Shown here: positions 1 through 8,698 of the stretch, one piece after another | Layout of the letters: each line of letters begins with the position of its first letter | Numbering within the stretch: the stretch's first letter is position 1 | From: Haloterrigena gelatinilytica | Lineage (GTDB): Archaea; Halobacteriota; Halobacteria; Halobacteriales; Natrialbaceae | DNA: 64,000 nucleotides | NCBI RefSeq assembly: GCF_013342145.1 | Contig: NZ_JABUQZ010000001.1 | Location: 2,728,001-2,792,000 of the forward strand | Direction of reading: 5' to 3' | The notes under the pieces: model-generated | Told to the model about the DNA's origin: nothing | Database searches by the model: none | What the model saw: only the letters and a program-made list of their open reading frames with translations | Program-made: the position numbers and the translations under genes

Positions 1-1115
1 CCGACATCGCCACGCCCGTCGACATCCCGACGCCGCCGGACGTCCCCCGCGAGCGAGCCGAGGCGGAACTCGAGACGACCCAGGAGCGCCTCGAGATCGC
101 CGAGGGCGTCGACACCGGCGAGATGCTCGTGTCGGCGCCCGTGCAGGGATCGACCTACCCCGACCTCCGCGAGGCGGCCGGCCGCCACGCCGACGGCACC
201 GACCTCGACGTGTTCCCCGTCGGGGCGGTCGTTCCGCTGATGAACGACTACCGCTACGACGACATGGTCGACGCCGTCGCCGCCGCCAAGCGCGGCCTGG
301 GCGCCGACGCGCCGGTCCACCTCTTCGGCGCCGGCCACCCCATGATGTTCGCGCTCGGCGTCGCGATGGGCTGTGACCTGTTCGACTCCGCCGCCTACGC
401 GCTCTACGCCCGCGACGACCGCTACCTCACGGTCCGGGGCACGCGGCTGCTCGAGGACCTCGAGTACCTGCCGTGTTCGTGTTCCGTCTGCACCGGCCAC
501 TCGCCGGACGACCTCCGCGCGCTTCCCGACGACGAACGCGAGGAGGAGTTGGCCGCTCACAACCTCCACGTCACGTTCGCGGAGATCCGCCGGATCAAAC
601 AGGCCATCCGCGCGGGCAACCTGCTGGAACTGGTCGAGCAACGCGCCCGCTCGCACCCGACGATGCTCGACGGCTACCGAGCGCTGCTCGACCACGCCGA
701 CCAGCTCGAGCGCTCGGATCCCGTCTCGAAGGGCGCGTTCTTCCACGTCTCGTCGGAGAGCGCCCGCCGCCCCGAGGTCGTCCGCCACCACCGGCGCCTC
801 GAGCGCCTCTCCGTCCCCGACTCGCTGTTTCTCACCGAGGGACAGCCGGCCCGAGGCGACGAGTTCGACGACTCCTGGCGGGTCGAACCGCCGTTCGGCC
901 CCTTCCCGCGGGCGCTCTCGCGGTCCTACCCGCTCACGGCCGAAGTTCCCGAGCGGACCGACCGCGCGGCCCTGTCGGCCGCGGCGGACGGCGTCGCGCG
1001 ACTCGCCGAGGTGAACCCCGACGCCGACCTCGCGCTCGGCCACCGCGGCTGGCCCGCCGGCGTCCTCGAGCGCGTTCCCGAGTCCGTCGAGTTGATCGAT
1101 CTCACGTCGGATTGA
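1..1115 (+). CDS. tgtA: tRNA-guanine(15) transglycosylase, C-terminal part (5' end outside window)
   Basis: The enzyme exchanges guanine-15 in the tRNA D-loop for preQ0, the first committed step of archaeosine synthesis. The frame is open from base 3, so the N-terminal part with the first catalytic Asp lies upstream of the window. Visible are the TGT-barrel segment with the nucleophile region [15 protein letters not shown] and the zinc site CSCSVC followed by a downstream His (LAAHN). The protein ends without a recognisable PUA domain, as I expect for haloarchaeal TgtA, where PUA is carried by ArcS. arcS follows about 2 kb downstream on the same strand. The family call is very secure. Confidence 0.95.
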   Translation, partial: DIATPVDIPTPPDVPRERAEAELETTQERLEIAEGVDTGEMLVSAPVQGSTYPDLREAAGRHADGTDLDVFPVGAVVPLMNDYRYDDMVDAVAAAKRGLGADAPVHLFGAGHPMMFALGVAMGCDLFDSAAYALYARDDRYLTVRGTRLLEDLEYLPCSCSVCTGHSPDDLRALPDDEREEELAAHNLHVTFAEIRRIKQAIRAGNLLELVEQRARSHPTMLDGYRALLDHADQLERSDPVSKGAFFHVSSESARRPEVVRHHRRLERLSVPDSLFLTEGQPARGDEFDDSWRVEPPFGPFPRALSRSYPLTAEVPERTDRAALSAAADGVARLAEVNPDADLALGHRGWPAGVLERVPESVELIDLTSD

Positions 1116-1273
1116 TCGCCGCTCTCGAGCCGTTCAGGCATTAACGACCGCCGTGACGAACGCGAGGAAAGCGAACGCGGTTTCGACGACTCTCCGCGAT
1201 ACGTAATTGAAAAGCAGTAATTCAGCGATCGGCTGACGCGGAGACTGCGGCAGCGTCGCGGACGACCGGCGCT

Positions 1274-1630
1274 TCAGGCGCCGGTCGGGGAGTCGCCGAG
1301 TCGATCGGCGCGGCCGGCCGAAATCGGCTCGGCCGCCGCCGGGGTGCCGTCGATCGTGATCTCGAGGTCGGACCCGCACTCGACGACGATCGCGTGGCCG
1401 TCGTAGGTGAACTCGAGACGACCGCGGCGCGGACCGCCCGTTCGCGTCGGCGCGAAGAGGGCGTCCAGGGCATCGGGATCGATCGACTCGTAGAGGGGCG
1501 GTAGCTCGGTCGGCTCGACGTCGCGCTCGGTCGCGACCGCAGTGACGACGGCGATGCTGATGTCCCCGTCGAACCCGTCGTCGATCGAACCGATGAATGA
1601 ATTACTCACGTCGTACTCAACCGTTCCCAT
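1274..1630 (-). CDS. HalOD1 output-domain protein
   Basis: A 118-residue acidic protein. The central part (roughly residues 30-95) has the HalOD1 pattern: the segment ELPPLYESIDPDALDALF followed by a beta-rich stretch LEFTYDGHAIVV. HalOD1 is a haloarchaea-specific output domain found alone or fused to receiver and sensor domains; its biochemical role is unknown. A second copy is at 55487-55744. The upstream region carries a strong inverted repeat at 1660-1678. There is no obvious partner gene, and it probably forms a single-gene unit. Confidence 0.85.
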   Translation of the reverse strand: MGTVEYDVSNSFIGSIDDGFDGDISIAVVTAVATERDVEPTELPPLYESIDPDALDALFAPTRTGGPRRGRLEFTYDGHAIVVECGSDLEITIDGTPAAAEPISAGRADRLGDSPTGA

Positions 1631-1659
1631 CCATAAAAGGGTAGCGGGTATATCGGGGT

Positions 1660-1678
1660 TACCGAAATAGTATCGGTA
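1660..1678. promoter_or_regulatory. Inverted repeat upstream of the HalOD1 gene
   Basis: TACCGA-(7)-TCGGTA is a perfect 6-bp inverted repeat about 30-48 bp upstream of the minus-strand start at 1630. It lies in an AT-rich patch that also carries the related words GGTTTCCGA and GGTTTCGGA (1688-1715). Position and symmetry suggest a regulator binding site overlapping the promoter. No binding protein can be assigned from sequence. Confidence 0.45.
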
Positions 1679-1744
1679 TTCATCTCGGTTTCCGAAAAAT
1701 ACCGCCGGTTTCGGAGCGGAGTCGAGACCAATCGGGGCTCGCAG

Positions 1745-2218
1745 TTAGCTATCGACGGCGTCGGTTCCGAAGTGATCGAACGGCTGGCGGTACTCGGCTT
1801 TGATGAGTTCCTCCGCCTCGATCTCGAGTCCGGCGCGCTGGAGGCGGCTGACGGCGGTCGTGATCTCCTCGCTGTTCTCGGCGGCGAGATCGACCCGGAG
1901 GTTCCGGTGTCCGGTCATGAGTTCGCGGACGCCGACCACGCCGTCGACCCCGAGGGCGGTCTCCGCCAGGTCGCCGCGCTCGTGGATCGGCACCGTACAC
2001 TGGACGACCACGTGCATCGATTTCGCCGTCCGCTCGTAGTCGATGATCGGGACGTAGCCGGCGATCACGCCCGCCTCCTCGAGTCGTCGGATTCGGTTTC
2101 GGACGGTGTTGGCCGTGACGCCGACGTCGCCGGCGATGTCCGCCGCCGTCGTGTGGCGGGCGTCGCCCTGTAACCGGTGGAGGATCCCCCTGTCGATCTC
2201 GTCGAGTTCGAACGTCAT
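1745..2218 (-). CDS. Lrp/AsnC-family transcriptional regulator
   Basis: 157 residues in the standard Lrp architecture. The N-terminal winged helix begins LDEIDRGILHRLQGDARHT and has recognition region GVTANTVRNRIRRLEEAGVI; a RAM/AsnC ligand-binding domain occupies about residues 65-145. I start at the ATG at 2216-2218 because the family signature begins there; the frame stays open far upstream but reads as non-protein sequence. It is divergent from the TRAM-protein gene with about 108 bp between starts, so a shared control region is likely. The effector is unknown. Confidence 0.9.
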   Translation of the reverse strand: MTFELDEIDRGILHRLQGDARHTTAADIAGDVGVTANTVRNRIRRLEEAGVIAGYVPIIDYERTAKSMHVVVQCTVPIHERGDLAETALGVDGVVGVRELMTGHRNLRVDLAAENSEEITTAVSRLQRAGLEIEAEELIKAEYRQPFDHFGTDAVDS

Positions 2219-2326
2219 AGCGCTAGTTTCGGGGCCAGCAGCAAGCGCTTTTGGTTCGGCCCGTCGCCGCGGTACCGACGGCGCGGCATCGGAACAGCAA
2301 AGGCGCAAGCGACGCCACCCTCGCGT

Positions 2327-2704
2327 ATGTTCGGCGCCGCGTCGTCCGTCGGTGTGTTCGCCCTCGTCGCGGGTGCGTTCGTCGTTCTCGTCGTCGGATC
2401 GTGGCTGCGCAAGCGCGTCCGGGGCGGTCGGTCGGCGGAACGACGGCAGTCCTACGAGAGACACAAAGCGGCCCAGGAGCGCGAGCCGCCGGTCGATCTC
2501 GGCGACGTCAGGGAGGCCGCCGTCCACGAGTTCACGGAACACCACACCGGCGAGCGGCGGGCCGTCTGCAAGATCGAGGGGTTCGTCGTCTTCGTCGAGG
2601 AGGTCCCCGGCGACCTCTCGGTCGGCGACGTGATCGAACTCGAGGTGCTCTCGTTCAACCGCGGCCACACGTCGGCGACGGCGCGGTTCCGTAGAATCGC
2701 GTAG
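2327..2704 (+). CDS. Membrane-anchored TRAM-domain protein
   Basis: 125 residues from the ATG at 2327. Residues about 4-25 form one hydrophobic transmembrane helix (VGVFALVAGAFVVLVVGSWL), followed by a basic, charged linker. The C-terminal 60 residues match a TRAM beta-barrel (KIEGFVVFVEEV..., VGDVIELEVLSFNRGHTSATARF), a small RNA-binding fold common in archaea. Stand-alone archaeal TRAM proteins are thought to be RNA chaperones; a membrane-anchored one would keep that activity at the membrane (inference). Confidence 0.8.
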   Translation: MFGAASSVGVFALVAGAFVVLVVGSWLRKRVRGGRSAERRQSYERHKAAQEREPPVDLGDVREAAVHEFTEHHTGERRAVCKIEGFVVFVEEVPGDLSVGDVIELEVLSFNRGHTSATARFRRIA

Positions 2705-2881
2705 GGGGGGTGCAGTTCCGAAGAACCGCGTAGAGAAAACCGGCGTCTCGGCCGCGCCTGATCGTTGGTATCGACTCGCATACGCCACCGAATAGAAAAT
2801 CGGGTCCCGCGACGATCGGCGGACACCGAACTCACGGATCAGTCAGCAGTCAGCGTGATCGATCGCTCGACGGTCGGGTCC

Positions 2882-2992
2882 TCAGTCGGCGCTGTGGAGC
2901 GGGACGGTGCCGCAGTTCGGACAGCCGTTGTGTTTCGTCGTTCGGTAGTGCAGCTCGGAGCCGCAATTCGAACATTCGTAGTGTTCTGTCAT
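2882..2992 (-). CDS. Very small zinc-finger protein (36 aa)
   Basis: A 36-residue open frame on the minus strand with paired knuckles CSNCG (residues 7-11) and CPNCG (residues 24-28), typical of haloarchaeal zinc-finger microproteins. A TATA-like TTATAT about 28 bp upstream of the ATG (near 3020-3026) fits a leaderless transcript. It is divergent from arcS. The exact function is unknown; relatives are thought to act in protein-protein or nucleic-acid contacts. Confidence 0.75.
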   Translation of the reverse strand: MTEHYECSNCGSELHYRTTKHNGCPNCGTVPLHSAD

Positions 2993-3132
2993 TGATAGCG
3001 GCAAGGCCCTCGACGTTCATATAATTTTCCCGAGAGTATTAATCATTATATTCAATGCCGAGAAGGAGAGTCGGTCGCGATTCCGGCGCCGGGACCGACA
3101 GCCTCTTTCGCGCTCCCCCGCCCATATCGGGT

Positions 3133-4890
3133 ATGACCGACTACTTCGAAGTCCACGAGCGCGACGGGGCCGCTCGCGTGGGCGAACTCCGACTCGAGTC
3201 GCCCGTCACGACCCCCGCGCTCGTCGACGACGTCCTCGAGGACGCGGGGTCGCTGTGGAGCGCCGATCGGGAGCTTCCCGAGGGCGACGAGTCGACGCTC
3301 ACCGTCCTCCCCCACCGGGCGTTCCCCGGCGGCACCGCCGAGGAAGTCCGCGAGTCCTTCGCGGTCGATCACCCGGAGGTCGACTACCCGAGCGTCGCGG
3401 TCGTCTCGAGCGAGCGGGTCGAGGAACAGGGTACCGACGCCTACGCCGTTTCCGACGTCCAGTCGATCACGGGCCACGGCGCGGCGCTGGTCGAGGCCGT
3501 CGTCAACGTCCGCGAAGCGATTCCGACCGACACCGCCCTCTACTTCTCCGGCGTCGCCACGCCGCGCAACGTCGCCGTGCTGGCCTACGCCGGGGTCGAT
3601 CTCTTCGACGAAACCGCGGCCGTCGTGAAGGGAACCGAGGGCCGCTATCTCACGACCGACGAGGCGTACTTCCTCGAGGACTTAGAGGAACTCCCCTGCT
3701 CGTGTTCGGCCTGCCAGAAACCCCGCGAGGAGTTCACCCGCGAGGACTGCGCCGAGCACAACGTCAACGCCCTCGAGGCCGAACTCGGCATCGTCCGCCG
3801 GCGCATCCGCGACGGCCGCCTCCGGGACTACGTCGAGGGACAGGCCCGCCACGACCAGTGGCTCACCGCCGCCGTGCGCGAACTGGACTCGGAGTGGGGC
3901 TACCTCGAGGAGCGCACGCCGATCCTCCGGGACGCGGAGATTAACGCCGCGACCGAGGACACCCTCCGCCGCGTCGAGATCCAGCGGTACGCCGACCGCG
4001 TGACCACGCGCTACCGAAACCGCTTCCAGAACCCGCTGGTGTTGGTCCCCTGCTCGGCGACGAAACCCTACAGCGAGTCCCAGAGCCACGGCCAGTTCCA
4101 CGACGTCATCCAGTGGCGCGCCCACCTCGTCTCGATGACCAGCCCCATCGGCGTCGTCCCCCAGGAACTCGAGACGACCTATCCGGCCCAGCACTACGAC
4201 ACCGTCGTCACGGGTCGCTGGTCGGAAGACGAGAAGCAGTTCGTGAGCGAGGTCCTGCGGCGCTACCTCGAGCGCAATGACTACCCCGAGATCATCGCCC
4301 ACGTCCCCGACGAAGGCTACCGCGATATCGTCTCCCGCGTCGAGGAGGCCCTCGATCTCGACGTCACGTACACCGTCCCCGAGGGCGGCCACCCCACCGA
4401 CGACGAGTCCCTCTCGAACCTCGGAACGGCGCTGTCGGGCGAACTGAAGTACTCCAAGCGCGAGCGCGAGCACAACACCGTCCGCGCCATCGCGGACTAC
4501 CTGCTCGGCGACGGCGCCGGCGACGACCTCTTCGACGACATTCAGACGACCAGTCGCTACCCGAAGATCCAGGTCCGCGATAGCGAGGAGACCCAGCTCG
4601 CGACGATGGTTCCCCAGTACGGCACGCTCTCCTTTACCCTCGAGGGCGCGAAGCGGTGGGTCGACAGCGACGCCCCGACGAAGCGCGTCGAAATCGACGG
4701 CTTCGTCCCCCACGGCAGCGTGCTCGCGCCGGGCGTCGTCGACGCCGACGACGAGATCCGGGTCGGCGACGAGGTCGTCGTCGAGGGGCCGAACGCCTTC
4801 GCCGTCGGCCGCGCGGAGATGTTCGGCCGCGAGATGCGCGAGAGCTCCCGCGGGATCGCCTGCGAGGTCCGCCACGTCGAAGAGAAGTAG
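3133..4890 (+). CDS. arcS: Archaeosine synthase subunit alpha (ArcS/TgtA2)
   Basis: 585 residues. ArcS attaches lysine to preQ0 in tRNA; with the radical SAM enzyme RaSEA this gives archaeosine. The N-terminal part is a TGT-like barrel that keeps the zinc motif (LPCSCSACQ and CAEHN). The ArcS-specific motif PCSATKPY...S..H is intact at residues 306-318. A PUA domain occupies the last ~75 residues. The start was set at the ATG 3133 because homology begins at MTDYFEVHERD; the 26 in-frame codons before it look non-coding. The partner gene is at 55831. Confidence 0.95.
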   Translation: MTDYFEVHERDGAARVGELRLESPVTTPALVDDVLEDAGSLWSADRELPEGDESTLTVLPHRAFPGGTAEEVRESFAVDHPEVDYPSVAVVSSERVEEQGTDAYAVSDVQSITGHGAALVEAVVNVREAIPTDTALYFSGVATPRNVAVLAYAGVDLFDETAAVVKGTEGRYLTTDEAYFLEDLEELPCSCSACQKPREEFTREDCAEHNVNALEAELGIVRRRIRDGRLRDYVEGQARHDQWLTAAVRELDSEWGYLEERTPILRDAEINAATEDTLRRVEIQRYADRVTTRYRNRFQNPLVLVPCSATKPYSESQSHGQFHDVIQWRAHLVSMTSPIGVVPQELETTYPAQHYDTVVTGRWSEDEKQFVSEVLRRYLERNDYPEIIAHVPDEGYRDIVSRVEEALDLDVTYTVPEGGHPTDDESLSNLGTALSGELKYSKREREHNTVRAIADYLLGDGAGDDLFDDIQTTSRYPKIQVRDSEETQLATMVPQYGTLSFTLEGAKRWVDSDAPTKRVEIDGFVPHGSVLAPGVVDADDEIRVGDEVVVEGPNAFAVGRAEMFGREMRESSRGIACEVRHVEEK

Positions 4891-4969
4891 CGAGCGCGCT
4901 CGAGCGATCGTCAGAGCCCGCGTAACGCGATCCGAACCGACGACGGCGGCTCGAGGCGACCCCTCGCGG

Positions 4970-5113
4970 TCAGGCCGTGAGAACCGTCTCGCAGTCACAC
5001 TCGTCGGCGACGGTCTCCCGACACGACGGACACCGACAGCCGTTCACGAAACGGTTCACCGATCGGCCGCATTCCGGACACTTCCAGAGTCGAGAGCCGT
5101 GCTGTCCCGTCAC
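4970..5113 (-). CDS. Small zinc-ribbon protein with GTG start (47 aa)
   Basis: The 47-residue frame holds CPECG (residues 12-16), then CRCPSC and a trailing CDC, giving seven cysteines in 47 residues. No ATG lies in frame. The GTG at 5111-5113 is chosen because a TATA-like AAAATACTAT sits about 28-38 bp upstream (around 5141-5150), which fits a leaderless start. It is likely a single or double zinc-binding microprotein of unknown role and lies convergent to arcS. Confidence 0.65.
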   Translation of the reverse strand: MTGQHGSRLWKCPECGRSVNRFVNGCRCPSCRETVADECDCETVLTA

Positions 5114-5258
5114 TGGTCGGTGTGAGTCCAACGGTCCGCATAGTATTTTCCCCGCCTCTCACTGCGAGAGACCAGCCTTGAACAGCCACGAGCGATGGGA
5201 AAACGCGGTCGCACGGATTCGTTCGGACGCACTCGAGGTGTCGACCGACGGTTCACGC

Positions 5259-6188
5259 TCAGTCGCCCTTCCGATTCCGGTCGGCCCACGGACGGAGGAT
5301 CGCGTGGACGGCCTCGTTCATCGGCGCGTCGACGTCGCAGTCGGCCGCGTGCCGGACGACCGAGCCGTGGAGCGCGTCGAGCTCCATCGGCTTGCCGCGG
5401 GTCAGATCGTACTGCAGCGAGGAGTACATCTCCGGGTCCAGTTCCTGTGCGAACTCGAGCCACTCGTCGACGAGGCCGTCCGGGAGGTCGACGCCCTCGG
5501 CTCGAGCGACGGAACAGACCTCCTCGAGGAGCCGCCGATACATCGCCCACGAGGCGTTGGTGTCCCGGATCTCGCCGACCGGAAGCCGGGTCGCGGCGGT
5601 CATGCCGGCCTGCGCGCAGATGAACGCGAACTTCCGCCACAGTTCGACGCGGACGTCGTCGGCCAGCACCGCGTCGACGCCCTCGCTCTCCGACAGCGCG
5701 TCGTCGAGCGCCTCGATCCGCTCCGTTCGCCGCCCGTCGAGTTCGCCGTAGACGAACCGCGCCGGGCCGCCGGTGTGCTCGACGACGCCCGGCTCCCCGA
5801 TCGTCGAGAAGATGTAGGCCACGCCGCCGACGACGAACTCGTCGCCGATCGCCTCGGCGAGCCACCGTTCGTTGTCGACGCCGTTCTGAAAGGAGACGAC
5901 GGCCGTCTCCTCGCCGAGCAGCGGCTCGAGGTCGCCGGCGGCGTCGCGCGTATCGTAGGCCTTCACGCAGAACAGCACGTAGTCACAGGGACCGATCTCG
6001 CTCGGATCGTCGGTCGCGGGCAGTTCGACCGTCGTCTCCCCGGCGACGCTCTCGAGGCGCAACCCGTCGGCCCGGAGCGCCTCGAGGTGGTCGCCCCGCG
6101 CGAGCAGGTGGACCTCGTGGCCCGCGTCGGCGAGTCGCGCGCCGAGGTAGCCGCCGACACCGCCGGCGCCGAACACGGCGAATTTCAT
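5259..6188 (-). CDS. panE: 2-dehydropantoate 2-reductase (ketopantoate reductase)
   Basis: 309 residues. It reduces ketopantoate to pantoate with NAD(P)H in coenzyme A synthesis. The N-terminal Rossmann motif FGAGGVGGYLGARLADAG is intact, followed by the family's conserved LCVKAYDT-type segment (here FCVKAYDT), QNGVDN, and the helical C-terminal domain with WRKFAFICAQAG and RGKPMELDALHGSVV. Length is normal for the family. Flanked by small zinc-finger genes; probably monocistronic. Confidence 0.93.
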   Translation of the reverse strand: MKFAVFGAGGVGGYLGARLADAGHEVHLLARGDHLEALRADGLRLESVAGETTVELPATDDPSEIGPCDYVLFCVKAYDTRDAAGDLEPLLGEETAVVSFQNGVDNERWLAEAIGDEFVVGGVAYIFSTIGEPGVVEHTGGPARFVYGELDGRRTERIEALDDALSESEGVDAVLADDVRVELWRKFAFICAQAGMTAATRLPVGEIRDTNASWAMYRRLLEEVCSVARAEGVDLPDGLVDEWLEFAQELDPEMYSSLQYDLTRGKPMELDALHGSVVRHAADCDVDAPMNEAVHAILRPWADRNRKGD

Positions 6189-6257
6189 ACCGACCGTACG
6201 GAGAGATCGGTGAAAGGGATTGCGGGCGCGCGAGATCGGACTCGGACTCGAGGCCGG

Positions 6258-6416
6258 TCAGCGAGGCTCTCCCGGACACTCCTTGAGCAGGTGCTCGCGG
6301 TAGGTCGCCGCGGGGACGGACGCCCCGCAGACGTCGCACTCGCGACGGGCGCGGGCGACGTCGACGCTGTCGCCGTCGTCACCGCGGTCGTCGATCCCGT
6401 CGGTCTCGTCGGTCAC
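6258..6416 (-). CDS. Small C2HC zinc-finger protein (52 aa)
   Basis: The conserved part is the C-terminal half, CDVCGASVPAATYREHLLKEC, a CxxC-H-C pattern preceded by an acidic tail. A GTG at 6414-6416 gives a compact 52-residue acidic protein and is preferred; the frame is open to an ATG at 6525-6527, but that extension is basic and would overlap the divergent gene's promoter. The function is not known. Confidence 0.6.
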   Translation of the reverse strand: MTDETDGIDDRGDDGDSVDVARARRECDVCGASVPAATYREHLLKECPGEPR

Positions 6417-6553
6417 GACCGAGCGTACGCCCGACGGCCACCTCGACCTTTCGGTCGTCGAACTCGTTCCTCCCGCGGAGTGTCTCGATTTCGGACGAAT
6501 ATTCGGCCAGAATGGCGCGAGTAACAAAGGGTGGAACGCCGGTAGTCCGCCGC

Positions 6554-7471
6554 ATGTCCGGGGGTGGACAGATGGCGGTCGGCGTACTGGCGGAACCGTC
6601 CCTCTACGAGTGGCAAGTCCGCGCGCTCGAACGACTCCGCCGCGAGCCCGCCGTCGACGTCGAGATTCCGCTCGTCGTCCACAACGCCGCCGGCACGGCG
6701 GTCGGGGACGAGTCGTGGGACGGCGGGAAGGACCGCCTCTCGCTCGCGGACGTCGTCGAACTCGTCGAGGTCTTCCGCGAGGAGCGAGCGTGGACGGCCG
6801 TCCTCGCGGAGCGCAGTCTCGGGCGGCTGTTCGGCGACGAGCGACCGCTGTGGCACCGACGCGCGACCGAGAGCGTCGACGCGCTCGCCGACGCGGATCA
6901 CGTCCGGTGTCGGCCGCGGACCGAAGACGGCTGGAACGAACTCCCGCCGGGGATCGTCTCCCGGCTCGCGGACCGCTGCGACGTCGTCGTCCGCTTCGGG
7001 TTCGGACTGATCCGCGGCGACGTCCTGACCGCGACGGAACACGGCGTGGTGAGCTTCCATCCGGCGGACATTCGTCGCTATCGCGGGATGGGGCCGCCGG
7101 CGATCTTTCACGACGGGCGGGACCGCGCCGGGACGACGCTCCAGCGGCTGGACGAGTCGATCGACGGCGGCGAGATCGTCGCCTACGAGGAGACGAGCGT
7201 CGCCGACTGCCGAACGCTCTGGGACGTCTTCGACCGCCTCGCGGCGCTCCAGATCCGTCTCCTGTCCGACGGGATCGAGAAGCTGTCCGATCCGACCGTC
7301 ACCCCCCGAACGGTTCCCGACGCGGAACTCGGGCCGTTCTATTACCGGGATCGCCGGCGGACGCTCCGCTTCTCGAGCCGCGTCCTCCTGCGGAACCTCG
7401 CCGGTCGACTCGAGTCGGTGCGGTCGTCGGACGGACGGACCGATCCGACGACGGAGATACCGAACGAGTGA
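6554..7471 (+). CDS. Formyltransferase-fold protein
   Basis: About 305 residues with a methionyl-tRNA/GAR-formyltransferase-like core: GVVSFHPADIRRYRGMGPP followed by GTTLQRLDESIDGGEIVAYEE, the family's HxxxLPxYRG...G.T.h.....D.G.i pattern. The Asn of the usual N-H-D catalytic triad is not obvious, so this may act on a sugar or other amine. A TATA-like GAATATTC at about 6497-6503 favours the ATG at 6554 (or 6572) over the one at 6512. Substrate unknown. Confidence 0.75.
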   Translation: MSGGGQMAVGVLAEPSLYEWQVRALERLRREPAVDVEIPLVVHNAAGTAVGDESWDGGKDRLSLADVVELVEVFREERAWTAVLAERSLGRLFGDERPLWHRRATESVDALADADHVRCRPRTEDGWNELPPGIVSRLADRCDVVVRFGFGLIRGDVLTATEHGVVSFHPADIRRYRGMGPPAIFHDGRDRAGTTLQRLDESIDGGEIVAYEETSVADCRTLWDVFDRLAALQIRLLSDGIEKLSDPTVTPRTVPDAELGPFYYRDRRRTLRFSSRVLLRNLAGRLESVRSSDGRTDPTTEIPNE

Positions 7472-7575
7472 TCGCTCATCCGGTGGCGGTACTCTCGGGG
7501 ACCGACGGCCGCCGTCGAAACCCCGTCCTCGCCGGTTCCGGGTCGAACGGTCGACAGTCGCAACTACTTTAACGT

Positions 7576-7591
7576 TTTAGGCAAGCCTAAA
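7576..7591. promoter_or_regulatory. DtxR/SirR-type iron operator (palindrome)
   Basis: TTTAGGCAAGCCTAAA is a perfect palindrome of 7-bp arms around AA. It has the TTAGG...CCTAA core known from DtxR/IdeR-type operators. It lies between a TTTAAC TATA-like box (7568-7573) and the ATG at 7596, and precedes a DtxR-family gene, so autoregulation by metal is likely. A half-site-like GACCTAAAC also occurs upstream of dpsA (8762-8770). Confidence 0.75.
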
Positions 7592-7595
7592 TCGC

Positions 7596-7727
7596 ATGGA
7601 AGGCGATCCGGTTCGGAAGCGCAGCCCGAGACGACCGTCGGCCCCGCCGGCGTGCGAGCCCTCGCTCGACGCGCCCGACAGGGGGACCCAGCCGTCCGCC
7701 GATCAGTACCGCCGCCGTCGCGTATGA
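7596..7727 (+). CDS. Possible upstream ORF overlapping the DtxR-family gene (43 aa)
   Basis: ATG at 7596 opens a 43-codon basic, proline-rich frame that ends in TGA at 7725-7727, overlapping the next gene's ATG by TATGA. The ATG lies where a transcript from the TATA-like box at 7568 would begin, so it could be translated leaderless and coupled to the regulator. The protein shows no family. It may instead be 5' UTR. Confidence 0.35.
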   Translation: MEGDPVRKRSPRRPSAPPACEPSLDAPDRGTQPSADQYRRRRV

Positions 7728-8125
7728 CCGACGCACCCCAGTACCTGCTGGTGATCTATCGCGCGACGCAGGAGACGGACGGCGAGGAACCGGTCGCGCC
7801 CGGCCACGTCGCCGAGGAGCTCGACCGGTCGCCGTCGACCGCGACGGAGACCCTCCAGCGGCTCGAGGCACAGGGCTATCTCGAGTACGAGCCGTACGAG
7901 GGAGCGACGCTCACCGGCCGCGGGCGGGAGACGGCCGCCGAGCTCCACGAGCGCTACGTCGTCCTGTCGGCGTTCTTTCGGGACGTCCTCGAGCTCCCGG
8001 AGCCGCGGCGAGAGGCGATGGAACTCGTGGGAAGCGTCAGTTCGGTCGTCACCGACCGGGTCGCCGAAACGCTGCTCGACGCGGAAGAAGCGGCGGCGGA
8101 CGAACGGCCGCCGTCCGTCGAGTAG
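7724..8125 (+). CDS. DtxR/MntR/SirR-family metal-dependent regulator
   Basis: 133 residues: an N-terminal winged helix (residues about 3-65, with HVAEELDRSPSTATETLQRLEAQGYLEY and LTGRGRETA), then the metal-binding/dimerisation helices (HERYVVLSAFFRDVLELPEPRREA). There is no SH3-like C-terminal domain, so this is the short MntR-like form. An iron-box palindrome lies about 135 bp upstream, and the gene is convergent with dpsA. It is likely an iron-responsive (Idr/SirR-type) repressor, possibly also controlling dpsA (inference). Confidence 0.9.
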   Translation: MTDAPQYLLVIYRATQETDGEEPVAPGHVAEELDRSPSTATETLQRLEAQGYLEYEPYEGATLTGRGRETAAELHERYVVLSAFFRDVLELPEPRREAMELVGSVSSVVTDRVAETLLDAEEAAADERPPSVE

Positions 8126-8152
8126 TCGCGGGTCGTCGCGTCGACTGGCCCG

Positions 8153-8698
8153 TTAGTTCGTCGCCGACTCGAGGACCAGCGTGTCGTCCTCGAGGTAGTG
8201 CTCGACGTGGTGGGCGTGTTCCTCGATGGTCACGAGCTGCTCGCGGAGCATCTCGGCGGTCGCGTGGTCGCCTAAGTTCTCGGCGAGCTCGATGTGCTGG
8301 CGGTTGCTCTCGATGATGTCGCCCATCATCTCGAGGTCGTTCTCGAGCGACGTCCGGATGTCGTAGACGTCCTCGTCCTCGGGCTCGACGGTGGCCTTCT
8401 CGGCCAGCGTCGTCATGTTCGCGTGCGGAACGCCGCCCAGCGCCTGAAGCCGCTCGGCGAGGTAGTCGGCCGCCTCCTCGACGTCCTCGTAGACCTTCTG
8501 GAGGAAGACGTGGATATCGAGGAACTCCGCGCCCTCGACGTTCCAGTGGTGCTTGTGGAGCTGGTGGTAGAGGACGTAGGAATCCGCGAGATCGCGGTTC
8601 AGCGCCTCGATGATCTGTTCGGCCTTCTCGGGCTCGAGTCTGAGCGCGTTCTCCTCGACGGTGCCGGCCTCCTGCTGAACGGACTTCTGCGTACTCAT
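8153..8698 (-). CDS. dpsA: DNA-protecting ferritin-like protein DpsA
   Basis: 181 residues, typical for haloarchaeal DpsA. It oxidises and stores iron in a dodecameric shell, limiting Fenton damage. The Dps signature is clear: LHKHHWNVEGAEFLDIHVFL with YEDVEEAADYLAERLQALGG supplying the intersubunit ferroxidase ligands. AT-rich promoter elements lie upstream (TTATAT near 8728-8734 and TTATAAGAATATT further up), placing the start close to the ATG at 8698. It faces the DtxR-family gene end to end, 27 bp apart. Confidence 0.95.
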   Translation of the reverse strand: MSTQKSVQQEAGTVEENALRLEPEKAEQIIEALNRDLADSYVLYHQLHKHHWNVEGAEFLDIHVFLQKVYEDVEEAADYLAERLQALGGVPHANMTTLAEKATVEPEDEDVYDIRTSLENDLEMMGDIIESNRQHIELAENLGDHATAEMLREQLVTIEEHAHHVEHYLEDDTLVLESATN

